A DNA stretch of 64,000 nt from an uncultured Paracoccus sp. (GCF_947487305.1 NZ_CANKWH010000008.1:1-64000); one strand, 5' to 3'. Shown: positions 25,775 to 35,552, numbered from the stretch's first letter. Translations and numbers: made by a program. Notes: generated by a model not told the origin, from the letters alone.

Positions 25775-27226
25775 TCAGGCCGGCTGCGTCTCGCCGGTCA
25801 GCGTGCGCACATCGGTCAGATGCCCGGTCACGCCCGCTGCCGCCGCCATGGCGGGCGACATCAGGTGGGTGCGTCCCTTGTAGCCCTGACGCCCTTCGAA
25901 ATTGCGGTTCGAGGTGGCGGCGCAACGCTCGCCCGGCGCCAGTTGGTCGGGGTTCATGCCCAGGCACATCGAGCAGCCGGCCTGACGCCATTCGAAACCG
26001 GCCTCCTTGAAGATGGCATCCAGCCCCTCTTCCTCGGCCTGCAAGCGCACCAGACCCGAGCCCGGCACGACCATGCCGCGCACGCCGTCGGCCAGCTTGC
26101 GGCCCTTGAGGATCTCGGCGGCGGCGCGCAGATCCTCGATCCGGCCATTGGTGCAGGAGCCGATGAAGACCGCGTCGATCTTGATCTCGTCGAGCGGCAT
26201 CCCCGCGGTCAGGCCCATATAGTCGAGGCTGCGCTTCGCCGCCTCGACCTTGCCGCCGGTGAAATCCTCGGGCGCGGGCACATTGCCGGTGATCGGCAGC
26301 ACATCCTCGGGCGAGGTGCCCCAGGTGACGACCGGGGCGATATCCTCGCCGCGGATGGTGACGACCTTGTCGTAATGCGCGCCCTCGTCCGATTTCAGCG
26401 TCCTCCACCAGGCCAGCGCGGCTTCCCACGCGGCGCCCTTGGGCGCATGGGGGCGGCCCTTCACATAGGCAAAGGTGGTCTCGTCCGGGGCGATCAGCCC
26501 GGCACGGGCGCCGCCCTCGATGGCCATGTTGCAGACGGTCATGCGGCCTTCCATCGACAGGCCGCGGATCGCCTCGCCGGTATATTCGATCACATAGCCG
26601 GTGCCGCCGGCGGTGCCGGTCTTGCCGATGATCGACAGGGTGATGTCCTTTGCGGTCACGCCGGGCATCAGCTGGCCGGTGATCTCGACCTTCATGTTTT
26701 TCGATTTCGACTGGATCAGCGTCTGCGTGGCCAGCACATGCTCGACCTCCGAGGTGCCGATGCCATGCGCCAGCGCGCCGAAAGCGCCATGGGTCGAGGT
26801 GTGGCTGTCGCCGCAGACCACGGTCATGCCGGGCAGGGTCCAGCCCTGTTCCGGGCCGATGATATGGACGATGCCCTGGCGAATGTCGTCGACCGGGTAA
26901 TAGGTCACGCCGAACTCGCGGGCGTTCTTGTCCAGCGCCTCGACCTGGATGCGGGATTCCTCGTTGTCGATATGGGTGAAGCGGTCATCGGTCGTCGGCA
27001 CGTTGTGATCCGGCACGGCGATGGTCCGCTCGGGCGCATGGACCTTGCGGCCCGACATGCGCAGCCCCTCGAAGGCCTGCGGGCTCGTCACCTCATGGAC
27101 CAGATGGCGGTCGATATAGATCAGGCTGCTGCCGTCCTCGGACTGGTCGACCAAGTGGGCGTCCCAGATCTTGTCATAGAGGGTGCGGGGTTTGCCGGCG
27201 GCGGCATTGGAGGCAGAATCGGTCAT
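25775..27226 (-). CDS. leuC: 3-isopropylmalate dehydratase large subunit
   Basis: Aconitase-type [4Fe-4S] subunit of isopropylmalate isomerase, 483 residues, normal length. The cluster ligands lie in [14 protein letters not shown] and [13 protein letters not shown], and the N-terminal [11 protein letters not shown] and [16 protein letters not shown] blocks are typical. It acts in the cytosol with LeuD. The ATG at 27226 is preceded by a short frame at 27288-27380 and then by the divergent mechanosensitive channel gene. Confidence 0.96.
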   Translation of the reverse strand: MTDSASNAAAGKPRTLYDKIWDAHLVDQSEDGSSLIYIDRHLVHEVTSPQAFEGLRMSGRKVHAPERTIAVPDHNVPTTDDRFTHIDNEESRIQVEALDKNAREFGVTYYPVDDIRQGIVHIIGPEQGWTLPGMTVVCGDSHTSTHGAFGALAHGIGTSEVEHVLATQTLIQSKSKNMKVEITGQLMPGVTAKDITLSIIGKTGTAGGTGYVIEYTGEAIRGLSMEGRMTVCNMAIEGGARAGLIAPDETTFAYVKGRPHAPKGAAWEAALAWWRTLKSDEGAHYDKVVTIRGEDIAPVVTWGTSPEDVLPITGNVPAPEDFTGGKVEAAKRSLDYMGLTAGMPLDEIKIDAVFIGSCTNGRIEDLRAAAEILKGRKLADGVRGMVVPGSGLVRLQAEEEGLDAIFKEAGFEWRQAGCSMCLGMNPDQLAPGERCAATSNRNFEGRQGYKGRTHLMSPAMAAAAGVTGHLTDVRTLTGETQPA

Positions 27227-27287
27227 GGCTGTCTCTCGAATGGGTTTTCGAATGGGCTGTGAATCGGGGAAGGGCGGGCAAAAGCCC

Positions 27288-27380
27288 TCAGACCCGCGCC
27301 GTTACGCCCAGGATCTCGCCATAGAAACGGCCCGGCAGGCGGGCGCGGTCATGGATGTCGAAATAGATAAAGCCGCTCAT
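27288..27380 (-). CDS. possible 30-residue peptide upstream of leuC
   Basis: A short frame reads [30 protein letters not shown] in pieces that look protein-like. It sits 61 bases ahead of leuC on the same strand. There is no strong ribosome site and no run of leucine codons, so it is not an obvious attenuator leader. It could be a small protein or chance. Confidence 0.3.
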   Translation of the reverse strand: MSGFIYFDIHDRARLPGRFYGEILGVTARV

Positions 27381-27507
27381 GCACGGCAATCTAGGGTGGT
27401 TCTGCCGCTGGGGCAAGCATTCCGTCGGACAGATCGCACAGGCTTGCCGCAGGCCCTCGCCCCGGTATTTACTGGCGGAAGGGAGGGACGCAGATGACGC
27501 GCAGAAG

Positions 27508-28863
27508 ATGGAGCAACTGACCCCGGACATGGTCGATGCCGCCGAGGGCCTTTGGGCCCATCTGCGGCTGTTCATGCAGACCATGCTGCTGCCCTGGCGG
27601 CTCTACCAGATCGCCGGGATCGTCGGGCTGGCCGCCGTCGCCTGGCTGGCCGCGCGGATCGTCTCGCCCCATTTCACCGCCTGGCTGCGCTCGCGCGAGG
27701 GTTGGCCCAAGGGGCGGCTGCGGCTGGGGCTGGTGATCGACCGGCGGCTGTGGCTGCTGTTCTTCGCGCTTTTCGCCTGGGTTACGGTTCTTGTCATGCG
27801 CGAGGTGACCTGGCCCTCGCGCAGCCAGCTGATCGCGCTGGCTGCGGTCGTGACGACCGCCTGGTTCTTCATCGGGCTGATGGTCCGGGTCATCGCCAAC
27901 CGCTTCCTGCGCCGCATCGTGACCTGGGGCGCCTGGATCTGGGTGACGCTCTATTTCATCGGCTTCACCCAGCCCGTCGCGCAATTTCTGGACAGCATCG
28001 CGCTGACCTTCGGCGATATCCGCATCTCGCTGTTGACGGTGGTCAAGGCGGCGGCGGTCAGTGGGCTGCTGATCGCGGGCGCGCGGCTTCTGTCGCGCTT
28101 CGTCACCGGGCGGCTGGCGACGAACGAGGATATTTCGCCCTCGATGCGGGTGCTGACGGCGAAACTGCTGCAGGTCGTGCTCTTCACCGTGGCCATCGTC
28201 GTCGGCCTGAAAGCGGTGGGGTTGGACCTGACCGGGCTTGCGGTATTCTCCGGCGCGGTCGGCATCGGCCTTGGCTTCGGCTTGCAGAAGGTGGTGTCGA
28301 ACCTCGTTTCGGGGGTCATCATCCTGCTCGACAAGTCGATCAAGCCGGGCGACGTCATCTCGATCGGCGATACCTTCGGCTGGATCGAGGAGCTGGGCGC
28401 GCGCTATGTCAGCGTGGTGACGCGCGACGGCAAGGAATACCTGATCCCGAACGAGGATCTGGTGACGGGGCAGGTGGTCAACTGGTCCCATACCAACAAT
28501 TTCGTCCGGCTCGATCTGAAATTCGGCACTTCTTATGACGACGATCCCCACGAGGTCAGCAGAATCGCCATCAATGCCGCCATGACGGTGAAGCGGGTGA
28601 TGGCGCAGCGTACCCCGGTCTGCTGGATCACCGGCTTCGGCGACAGTTCTGTCGACTACGTGCTGCGCTTCTGGATCACCGATGCCGAGGGCGGGCTGAC
28701 CAATGTGCGCGGACAGGTGTTCCTGGCGCTCTGGGATGCGTTCAAGAAGCACGGAATTTCGATCCCGTTCCCCCAGCGCGAGGTGCGGCTGTTGAACGAG
28801 CAGATCGTCGTCCGCGAAGGCAAATCCGCACCACCCCGTCCCGAATTCGTGAGCGGCGATTGA
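27508..28863 (+). CDS. MscS-family mechanosensitive channel
   Basis: Inner-membrane channel of about 451 residues that releases solutes on osmotic downshock. Several N-terminal helices precede the MscS core: LTGLAVFSGAVGIGLGFGLQ is the glycine/alanine-packed pore helix, followed by VVSNLVSGVIILLDKSIKPGD and the beta domain with GWIEELGARYVSVVTRDGKEYLIPN. ATG 27508 is chosen because the frame upstream to 27379 has non-native composition. A GGGAGGG run at about 27483 may help a start slightly upstream. Divergent from leuC. Confidence 0.88.
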   Translation: MEQLTPDMVDAAEGLWAHLRLFMQTMLLPWRLYQIAGIVGLAAVAWLAARIVSPHFTAWLRSREGWPKGRLRLGLVIDRRLWLLFFALFAWVTVLVMREVTWPSRSQLIALAAVVTTAWFFIGLMVRVIANRFLRRIVTWGAWIWVTLYFIGFTQPVAQFLDSIALTFGDIRISLLTVVKAAAVSGLLIAGARLLSRFVTGRLATNEDISPSMRVLTAKLLQVVLFTVAIVVGLKAVGLDLTGLAVFSGAVGIGLGFGLQKVVSNLVSGVIILLDKSIKPGDVISIGDTFGWIEELGARYVSVVTRDGKEYLIPNEDLVTGQVVNWSHTNNFVRLDLKFGTSYDDDPHEVSRIAINAAMTVKRVMAQRTPVCWITGFGDSSVDYVLRFWITDAEGGLTNVRGQVFLALWDAFKKHGISIPFPQREVRLLNEQIVVREGKSAPPRPEFVSGD

Positions 28864-28927
28864 GATGGGGGGAAAAGATGCTATCTTTAAGGCATCCCCT
28901 GCGCCGGGGGCGATCGGCGCGTTGACC

Positions 28928-28943
28928 GGAGGATTAAACCCTG
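28928..28943 (+). promoter_or_regulatory. ribosome site supporting a CTG start for rsfS
   Basis: GGAGG at 28928-28932 lies eight bases before CTG at 28941. The reading frame has an in-frame TAA just upstream (28935-28937) and no ATG, GTG or TTG until 29094, which is inside the conserved domain. This leaves CTG as the best start. Confidence 0.7.
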
Positions 28944-29366
28944 TCCCAACACGTCACGCCGGCAGATCAGCCGGCCGCGACCGCCGCGGTTCCAGACCTG
29001 ACGAGCGATGAGGTTCTGGCCCGCGTCCTGTCCTCGCTTGATGATGACAAGGCCGAGGATGTCGTTCAGATCGACCTGCGTGGCCGCTCGGCCATGGCCG
29101 ATTACATGGTGATCGCCTCGGGCCGCAACGCCCGGCAAGTCACGACCATCGCCGAAAAGCTCGCCGAACGCTACAAGCAGGCCACCGGCCGTTCTGCCCG
29201 GATCGAGGGCAAGGATGCCGGCGACTGGGTGCTGGTCGATACGGATGATGTCGTCATCCATGTCTTCCGTCCCGAGGTGCGCGAGTTCTACCAGTTGGAA
29301 AAGATGTGGATGCCCGCAGATGCACTGACGCGCCTGCGCCATGAGCCGCAGCTTGCCGGACATTAA
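28941..29366 (+). CDS. rsfS: ribosomal silencing factor RsfS
   Basis: Binds uL14 on the 50S subunit and blocks joining of subunits in slow growth. With the CTG start the product is 141 residues. The conserved domain begins LARVLSSLDDDKAEDVVQID and continues through MADYMVIASGRNARQV, GDWVLVDTDDVVIHVFRPE and REFYQLEKMW. Starting at the first ATG (29094) would delete a third of the domain. It is followed after 27 bases by rlmH, the usual neighbour. The first codon choice is inference; the domain is clear. Confidence 0.9.
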   Translation: MSQHVTPADQPAATAAVPDLTSDEVLARVLSSLDDDKAEDVVQIDLRGRSAMADYMVIASGRNARQVTTIAEKLAERYKQATGRSARIEGKDAGDWVLVDTDDVVIHVFRPEVREFYQLEKMWMPADALTRLRHEPQLAGH

Positions 29367-29393
29367 GCCCGCCCGCCAGCACAGGACGGGCTG

Positions 29394-29861
29394 ATGAAGA
29401 TTACGATTGCCGCCGTCGGGCGGCTGCGGAAGGGGCCGGAATCGGCGATGATCGCCGATTATCTGGACCGCTTCGCCAAGACCGGCCGAGGCCTCGGGCT
29501 GCCGCCGGCACAGATCGTTGAGATCGAGGACAAGCGCGGCGGCGGCATGGGTGCCGAGGCCGAGCTGTTGTCGCGCGTCCTGCCCGACGGTGCCGCCATT
29601 GTGGCGCTGGACGAGCGCGGCGAACAGCCGACCTCGCCGGATTTCGCGGCGCGGCTTGCCGGCTGGCGCGATCAGGCGCGGGATGTCTGCTTCGTCATCG
29701 GCGGGGCCGATGGCATCGATCCGGCCCTGCGCGCCCGCGCCGACTGGCAGATCAGCTTCAGCCGCATGGTCTGGCCGCATATGCTGGCACGGGTGATGCT
29801 GACCGAACAGCTTTACCGCGCCGCCACCATTCTGGCCGGCGGTCCCTATCACCGCGACTAG
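29394..29861 (+). CDS. rlmH: 23S rRNA (pseudouridine1915-N3)-methyltransferase
   Basis: SPOUT-class methyltransferase that modifies helix 69 of 23S rRNA. The 155-residue length, the LDERGEQPTSPDFAARL loop, the SAM-knot segment CFVIGGADGIDPALRARAD and the C-terminal LTEQLYRAATILAGGPYHRD are characteristic of RlmH. A repeat element follows the stop codon and separates it from gpmI. Confidence 0.96.
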   Translation: MKITIAAVGRLRKGPESAMIADYLDRFAKTGRGLGLPPAQIVEIEDKRGGGMGAEAELLSRVLPDGAAIVALDERGEQPTSPDFAARLAGWRDQARDVCFVIGGADGIDPALRARADWQISFSRMVWPHMLARVMLTEQLYRAATILAGGPYHRD

Positions 29862-29863
29862 CA

Positions 29864-29993
29864 GGGGGTGCTGCCCCCGTCGCCATGGGCGACTCCCCCG
29901 GGATATTTGAACCAGGTGAACCGGCTTTCAGCTTGGCAAAAATATCCCGGGGTCCGGGGCAGCGCCCCGGTCCGGCGGTTGCCCATGGGCGCG
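29864..29993. repeat. nested inverted-repeat intergenic element, full copy
   Basis: Outer arms contain GCCATGGGC and GCCCATGGGC. Inner perfect 13-bp arms CCCCGGGATATTT (29896-29908) and AAATATCCCGGGG (29940-29952) are 31 bases apart, and each side also holds a G/C hairpin (29864-29878 and 29956-29968). The 35 bases at 29940-29974 recur exactly at 56884-56918. This is a dispersed extragenic palindromic repeat of the kind common in Rhodobacteraceae genomes. Confidence 0.8.
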
Positions 29994-30029
29994 GCGCGGC
30001 GTATTGAGGCAAAAACCCGCGAGGCAGCG

Positions 30030-31547
30030 ATGACGAAACCTGTGGTCCTGTGCATTCTGGATGGCTGGGGCATTTCCGACCGGCCCGAGCAAAGCGCCCC
30101 CGATCAGGCGCGGACGCCGAATTTCGACCGGCTGATGCGCGACTGCCCCCATGCGACGCTGACCACCTTCGGCCCCGATGTCGGCCTGCCCACCGGCCAG
30201 ATGGGCAATTCCGAGGTCGGCCACACCAATATCGGCGCCGGCCGGGTGGTGGCGATGGATCTGGGCCAGATCGATCTGGCCATCGAGGATCGCAGCTTCT
30301 TTGGCAATGAAACCCTCGGCAGCTTCATCGCGGCACTGAAGGCCAGTGGCGGCACCGCGCATCTGATGGGCGTCGTCTCGGATGGCGGGGTCCATGGCCA
30401 TATCGCCCATGTGCAGGCGGCCGCGCAGGCCGTGGCCGAGGCCGGCGTGCCGGTGGTGATCCATGCCATCACCGATGGCCGCGACGTGCCGCCGAAATCG
30501 GCGCTTGGTTTTGTCACCGAATTGCAGGGCAACCTGCCCGAGGGCGCGCGCATAGGCACTGTCATCGGGCGCTACTACGCCATGGACCGCGACAACCGTT
30601 GGGAGCGGGTCAGCCGCGCCTATGCCGCCATCGTGCAGGGCAAAGGCGAGGATGCGCCCGCCGCCGACGAGGCGGTCAGCATCGCCTATCAGCGCGGCGA
30701 GACCGACGAGTTCATCCAGCCCTTCGTCATCGATGGCTATAACGGGGCGATGGATGGCGACGGCTTCTTCTGCCTCAACTTCCGCGCCGACCGCGCCCGC
30801 GAGATCCTGATGGCCATCGGCGGCACCGGTTTCGACGCCTTCGACACCGGCGAGCGGCCGCATTGGGCGGCGCTGCTGGGCATGGTCGATTATTCCGAGG
30901 CGCATAACGCCTTCATGACCGCCGCCTATCCCAAGCGGCAGGTGGTCAACACGCTTGGCGCATGGGTGGCGGGCAAGGGCCTCAAGCAGTTCCGGCTGGC
31001 CGAAACCGAGAAATACCCCCATGTCACCTTCTTCCTGAACGGCGGCAAGGAAGCACCCGAACCGGGCGAAGATCGCTTCATGCCGGCAAGCCCCAAGGTC
31101 GCGACCTATGATCTGGCCCCGGAAATGGCCTCGGTCGAGGTGGCCGACAAGCTGGTCGAGGTGATCGGCGCGGGCTACGACCTGATCGTGGTGAACTTCG
31201 CCAATCCCGACATGGTTGGGCATACCGGCAGCCTGCCCGCCGCGATCCGCGCCTGCGAGGCGGTCGATCAGGGTCTGGGCCGGATGCTCGCCGCGCTCGA
31301 GGCCGTGGGCGGTTCCGCCGTCATCTGCGCCGACCATGGCAATTGCGAGACCATGATCGACCCGGTCAGCGGCGGGCCTCATACCGCCCATACCATCAAC
31401 CCGGTGCCGGTGATCGTGGTCAACGGCCCCGCAGGTGCCACGCTGCGCAAGGGCCGGCTGGCCGATCTGGCGCCGACCGTGCTGGAGCTGATGGGCCTCG
31501 ACAAACCGGCCGAGATGACCGGCGAAAGCCTGATCGGTCGCGCATGA
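30030..31547 (+). CDS. gpmI: 2,3-bisphosphoglycerate-independent phosphoglycerate mutase
   Basis: Interconverts 3- and 2-phosphoglycerate in glycolysis with two manganese ions. The 505-residue product begins KPVVLCILDGWGISD and carries the phosphoserine loop in MGNSEVGHTNIGAGR, the VNFANPDMVGHTG metal site and CADHGNCETM. GAGG at 30021 supports ATG 30030; the frame upstream to 29868 belongs to the repeat element. The stop overlaps the next start (ATGA), coupling it to the EnvC-like gene. Confidence 0.96.
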   Translation: MTKPVVLCILDGWGISDRPEQSAPDQARTPNFDRLMRDCPHATLTTFGPDVGLPTGQMGNSEVGHTNIGAGRVVAMDLGQIDLAIEDRSFFGNETLGSFIAALKASGGTAHLMGVVSDGGVHGHIAHVQAAAQAVAEAGVPVVIHAITDGRDVPPKSALGFVTELQGNLPEGARIGTVIGRYYAMDRDNRWERVSRAYAAIVQGKGEDAPAADEAVSIAYQRGETDEFIQPFVIDGYNGAMDGDGFFCLNFRADRAREILMAIGGTGFDAFDTGERPHWAALLGMVDYSEAHNAFMTAAYPKRQVVNTLGAWVAGKGLKQFRLAETEKYPHVTFFLNGGKEAPEPGEDRFMPASPKVATYDLAPEMASVEVADKLVEVIGAGYDLIVVNFANPDMVGHTGSLPAAIRACEAVDQGLGRMLAALEAVGGSAVICADHGNCETMIDPVSGGPHTAHTINPVPVIVVNGPAGATLRKGRLADLAPTVLELMGLDKPAEMTGESLIGRA

Positions 31548-32719
31548 TCCGTCTGATTCCCTCGGCCATCCTGGCGCTGGCGCTCGCCATGCCCGGCGCC
31601 GGTATGGCTGCTGCCCAGACCGCCAGCGAGGCCCGCGCCATGGCCGAGGCGGCTGCGGCGCAGTTGCGTGCCTCGATGGACAAGCTGAGTTCTGCCCTGA
31701 CCGCCGACGATCAGGTGACGGCCTTAAGCGAGGTGATCCGGGGCTATGAGCAGGGGCAGGCAGCCCTGCGCGAGGGGCTGCGGCAGGCGGCCCTGCGCGA
31801 GACGGAATTGCGCGACCGCTTCGAATCGCAGCGCGAGAGCCTGTCGGATGTGCTGGGCGTGATGATGTCGATGGAGCGCGCGCCCGAGGCGACGTTGCTT
31901 CTGCATCCTTCCGGCGCCACGGCAACCGCGCGGGCGGGGATGATCCTGTCGGCGGTGACGCCGGGACTTCGGGCCGAGGCCGACCGGCTGCAGACCGATC
32001 TGGACGAGATCGCCGCCGTGCGCGAGCTGCAGGAAAACGCCGCCGGGATGCTGAGCGACGGGCTCGCCTCGGTGCAGGAGGCGCGGCGGCTGCTGACCAG
32101 CGCCGTCACCGACCGCTCGACCATGCCGGTGCGCTTTGCCGAGAACCCGGAAGAATTGCAGCAATTGCAGGCCTCTGCCGCCAGTCTCGACGAATTCGCC
32201 AAGGGAATTGCCGAACTCGAGGATGATGTCGGCCCGCCGATGGAGGATTTCGAGGGCGCACAGGGCAGTCTGCCCCTGCCGGTGACCGGCGAGGTGGTGC
32301 GCTATTACAACGAGGCCGATGCGGCGGGCGTCAAGCGGCCGGGCATCGTCATCGCCACCGCCCCGGCGGCGCTGGTTTCGACGCCATGGCCTGCGACCAT
32401 CCGCTATCGCGGTCCGCTCTTGGATTACGGCAATGTGATGATCGTGGAACCCGCACGCGGTTATCTTCTGATCCTGGCCGGTCTCGATCAGGTCTTTGGC
32501 GAGGTCGGCGACGTGCTGTCGGCGGGCGAGCCGGTTGGTCTGATGGGCGGCTCCGAGGCGCGTGCGGCGGAATTCGGCACGCAATTTGTGGCTGACGCCG
32601 CGCGCGGCGGGGGTGCAGGGCGTACGGAAACCCTGTATGTCGAGTTGAGACAGGGTGGAGAGACCGTTGATCCGACGGAATGGTTCGTGATGAATCCGGT
32701 CGTTGAGCCGCAGGAATAG
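31544..32719 (+). CDS. EnvC-like murein hydrolase activator, non-catalytic LytM domain
   Basis: Exported 391-residue protein: signal peptide to about AAAQT, then long coiled-coil helices (roughly 25-235), then a C-terminal LytM/M23-like domain. In bacteria EnvC activates amidases that split the septum. The LytM domain here contains no histidine, so the zinc ligands of a true endopeptidase are missing, as in EnvC itself. It overlaps gpmI by four bases and precedes ctpA, a common alphaproteobacterial order. Confidence 0.87.
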   Translation: MIRLIPSAILALALAMPGAGMAAAQTASEARAMAEAAAAQLRASMDKLSSALTADDQVTALSEVIRGYEQGQAALREGLRQAALRETELRDRFESQRESLSDVLGVMMSMERAPEATLLLHPSGATATARAGMILSAVTPGLRAEADRLQTDLDEIAAVRELQENAAGMLSDGLASVQEARRLLTSAVTDRSTMPVRFAENPEELQQLQASAASLDEFAKGIAELEDDVGPPMEDFEGAQGSLPLPVTGEVVRYYNEADAAGVKRPGIVIATAPAALVSTPWPATIRYRGPLLDYGNVMIVEPARGYLLILAGLDQVFGEVGDVLSAGEPVGLMGGSEARAAEFGTQFVADAARGGGAGRTETLYVELRQGGETVDPTEWFVMNPVVEPQE

Positions 32720-32733
32720 AGGCGAGTAGGCTA

Positions 32734-34161
32734 ATGAAACACTATCTGATGGCAGGGATCGGCGGCGTGCTCGCGGGCGCCCTGGTGACGACGCAGATCG
32801 CCGGTCCGCTGATCGCGCAGGAGGCCGAAAGCAATGCCTCGATCTACGAGCAGCTTGAACTCTTCGGCAACGTGTTCGAGCGGGTGCGTGCCGATTATGT
32901 CGAGGCACCCGACGAGAAGAAGCTGATCGAGGCCGCGATCAATGGCATGTTGACTTCGCTTGACCCGCATTCCAGCTTCCTCTCGGCCAATGACTACGAG
33001 GACATGCAGACCCAGACGCGGGGCAGCTTTGGCGGCCTCGGCATCGAGGTCAGCCAGGAGGACGGCATCGTCAAGGTCGTCTCGCCGATCGATGATACCC
33101 CGGCCAGCGAGGCGGGCGTGCAGCCGGGCGATTTCATCACCCATGTCGATGGCGAATCGCTGATGGGGCTGACGCTGGACGAGGCGGTCGACAAGATGCG
33201 CGGGCCGGTCGGGTCCGAGATCACCGTGACCATCCTGCGCGAAGGCACGCCCGAGCCCTTCGACCTGACCATGACCCGCGACACCATCAAGCTGACCGTG
33301 GTCAAGACCCGGATTGAGGGCCATTCGGTGGTGCTGCGCGTCTCGACCTTCAATGACGAGACCTATGACACGCTGGAAACCGAGCTCACGAAGGCAGTCG
33401 AGGAAGCCGGCGGCATCGACAAGGTCACCGGCTTCGTGCTGGACCTGCGCAACAACCCGGGCGGCTTGCTCAATCAGGCGATCAGCGTTTCGGATGCCTT
33501 CCTCGATGCCGGCGAGATCGTCAGCACCCGTGGCCGCAAGCCCGAGGAAAGCGAGCGCTGGAATGCCGAAATGGGCGATCTGGCGCAGGGCAAGCCGATG
33601 GTCGTCCTGATCAATGGCGGCTCGGCCAGCGCTTCGGAAATCGTCACCGGGGCACTGCAGGATCACCGCCGCGCCATCGTCGTGGGCGAGAAGTCCTTCG
33701 GCAAGGGGTCTGTCCAGACCGTCATGCCGGTCACTTCGGACAGCGCCATCCGGCTGACCACGGCGCGCTATTACACGCCGTCGGGCCGCTCGATTCAGGC
33801 GCTGGGGATCAATCCCGATATCATCGTGGCTCAGCCCGCACCGAAGCCCGTGGACGAGGAAAACGCCGACGAGCCGCTGAGCCAGTCGAGCTTCTCGCGC
33901 TCCGAGGCGGAACTGCGCGGCGCGCTGAACAACGATTCGATCAGCGACGAGGAACGCAAGCAGATCGAGGACGAGGCCGCCGAGGTCGAGGCGACGGCCA
34001 AGCTGCGCGACGAGGATTACCAGCTGGCCTATGCGGTCGATATCCTCAAGGGTCTGTCGGCGGTGAACTTCACCGCCAGCGACGTGATCTCGGCCGACAC
34101 CCCTGCCGTCACCGGCGAGGGCTCGGGCACGACCGAGGGCGAAGGCGCCGCGACCGAATGA
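32734..34161 (+). CDS. ctpA: carboxyl-terminal processing protease, S41 family
   Basis: Periplasmic PDZ serine protease, 475 residues, with an N-terminal membrane anchor/signal ([20 protein letters not shown]). The PDZ region is at about 100-185 ([20 protein letters not shown]). The catalytic serine lies in [15 protein letters not shown] and the lysine in [11 protein letters not shown]. The acidic, glycine-rich tail is long. The start lies 14 bases after the EnvC-like stop, so it belongs to the same operon. The stop overlaps the rppH start (ATGA). Confidence 0.95.
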   Translation: MKHYLMAGIGGVLAGALVTTQIAGPLIAQEAESNASIYEQLELFGNVFERVRADYVEAPDEKKLIEAAINGMLTSLDPHSSFLSANDYEDMQTQTRGSFGGLGIEVSQEDGIVKVVSPIDDTPASEAGVQPGDFITHVDGESLMGLTLDEAVDKMRGPVGSEITVTILREGTPEPFDLTMTRDTIKLTVVKTRIEGHSVVLRVSTFNDETYDTLETELTKAVEEAGGIDKVTGFVLDLRNNPGGLLNQAISVSDAFLDAGEIVSTRGRKPEESERWNAEMGDLAQGKPMVVLINGGSASASEIVTGALQDHRRAIVVGEKSFGKGSVQTVMPVTSDSAIRLTTARYYTPSGRSIQALGINPDIIVAQPAPKPVDEENADEPLSQSSFSRSEAELRGALNNDSISDEERKQIEDEAAEVEATAKLRDEDYQLAYAVDILKGLSAVNFTASDVISADTPAVTGEGSGTTEGEGAATE

Positions 34162-34670
34162 GCAAGGCTGAAGGTCAGCCGGGGCCGGGTGGTCTGCCTT
34201 ATCGCGCCGGTGCGGGGGTGGTGCTGGTGAATGCCGAGGGGCTGGTCTTTGCCGGCCGCCGCATCGACAGCCCCGCCGACGGCCCCGCCGCATGGCAGAT
34301 GCCGCAGGGCGGGATCGACAAGGGCGAAACCCCGCGCGAGGCCGCGCTGCGCGAGCTGGTCGAGGAGACCGGGGTTGCCGCCGATCTGGTGACGGTCGAG
34401 GCCGAAACCTCGGATTGGGTGGCTTATGACCTGCCGCCCGAGCTTCTGGGCAAGGTCTGGAAGGGCAAGTATTGCGGGCAGAAGCAGAAATGGTTCCTGC
34501 TGCGCTTTCACGGCACCGATGCCGACGTGCAGATCGAGACCGAGCAGCCGGAGTTTGCCGAATGGCGCTGGATGCCGGCGGCTGATCTGGCCGAAGGGAT
34601 CGTGCCCTTCAAGCGGGCAATCTACGATCAGGTTCTGGGCGAGTTCGCGGCGCGGCTGAACGCCGGCTGA
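34158..34670 (+). CDS. rppH: RNA pyrophosphohydrolase, Nudix family
   Basis: Removes pyrophosphate from the 5' end of transcripts, starting mRNA decay. The 170-residue product has the Nudix box [20 protein letters not shown] (about 52-71) and the RppH-typical [10 protein letters not shown] and [14 protein letters not shown] segments. Overlaps ctpA by four bases; last gene of the rsfS-to-rppH series. Confidence 0.95.
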   Translation: MSKAEGQPGPGGLPYRAGAGVVLVNAEGLVFAGRRIDSPADGPAAWQMPQGGIDKGETPREAALRELVEETGVAADLVTVEAETSDWVAYDLPPELLGKVWKGKYCGQKQKWFLLRFHGTDADVQIETEQPEFAEWRWMPAADLAEGIVPFKRAIYDQVLGEFAARLNAG

Positions 34671-34701
34671 CGCCAACCCGCCGCGCGAAGGGGAGACCGG
34701 G

Positions 34702-35496
34702 ATGCAGGCGGAGTTTTCGATCGGGATCATCGGCGGCGCGGGCATGCTGGGCCGGGCCATCGCGCGGGCGCTGCTGCGAAGCGGCTGGCCCGAGGCGCGC
34801 CTCTGGATCGCCAATCGCAGCGGCAGCCGCGCGGGGTTCGAGGATCATCCCGGCGTGACCGTAACCGCTGACACTCAGGCGCTGGCCGACGCCTGCGATC
34901 TGGTGCTGCTGTCGGTGCCGCCGGCGCTGGCGGGGGATCTGGGCATCCACGCGCCCGACCGGCTGGTCGTTTCGGTCATGGCCGGGGTCTCGGCCGCGCG
35001 CCTTGTCGAGCTGACAGGGGCAAGCCGGGTGGTCCGGGCGATGAGCAGCCCGGCGGCCGAACTGGGCCTCGCCTATTCCCCATGGTTCGCCACGCCCGAG
35101 GTGACGGAGGCGGATCAGGCCCGGGTCAGGGCGCTTTTCTCACCCTGCGGGTTGACCGACCGGGTTGAGACCGAGGCGCAGGTCGAGATCTTCACCGCGA
35201 TGACCGGGCCGGTGCCGGGCTTCGTCGCCTATTTCGCCGAATGCATGGCCGATTACGCGATGGGGCAGGGCGTGGCACCGGACGTGGCCGACCGCGCCAC
35301 GAGACAGCTTTTCCTTGCCGCCGGGCAGATGATGGCCACGGGCGCAGATCGTCCGGGCGATCATGTTCAGGCCATGGTCGACTATGACGGCACCACGGCG
35401 GCGGGTCTGCGGGTGATGCGCAACTCGGGCATCGCCGCCGGGGTTGTTGCCGGACTGGACGCCGCCATCGCCAAGACCCGCAGCATCGGCAGCTGA
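34702..35496 (+). CDS. proC: pyrroline-5-carboxylate reductase
   Basis: NAD(P)H-dependent last step of proline synthesis. The 264-residue protein has the Rossmann motif GIIGGAGMLGRAIARALL at its N terminus, LVVSVMAGVSAARL, and a C-terminal dimer domain with AMTGPVPGFVAYFAECMADYA. A GGGGAGA ribosome site precedes ATG 34702. Some residues differ from textbook ProC, so a ProC-like paralogue is possible. A hairpin follows the stop. Confidence 0.85.
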   Translation: MQAEFSIGIIGGAGMLGRAIARALLRSGWPEARLWIANRSGSRAGFEDHPGVTVTADTQALADACDLVLLSVPPALAGDLGIHAPDRLVVSVMAGVSAARLVELTGASRVVRAMSSPAAELGLAYSPWFATPEVTEADQARVRALFSPCGLTDRVETEAQVEIFTAMTGPVPGFVAYFAECMADYAMGQGVAPDVADRATRQLFLAAGQMMATGADRPGDHVQAMVDYDGTTAAGLRVMRNSGIAAGVVAGLDAAIAKTRSIGS

Positions 35497-35505
35497 AACG
35501 ACTGA

Positions 35506-35527
35506 GGGCGGCCCTTTCGGACCGCCC
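35506..35527. terminator. hairpin between convergent proC and transporter genes
   Basis: GGGCGGCCC and GGACCGCCC form a 9-bp stem with one mismatch around TTTC. It sits between two gene ends, so it may serve both strands. No T tract is present. Confidence 0.6.
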
Positions 35528-35552
35528 CCCTCATCGTGCCAGGTCGCCTGTC

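Noticed and set aside
28887..29852. 321-residue minus-strand frame over rsfS and rlmH
   Set aside because: rsfS and rlmH on the other strand have full conserved domains; the minus frame has no recognisable pattern.
29928..31925. 665-residue minus-strand frame over gpmI
   Set aside because: Antisense to gpmI and the EnvC-like gene; composition typical of a shadow frame.
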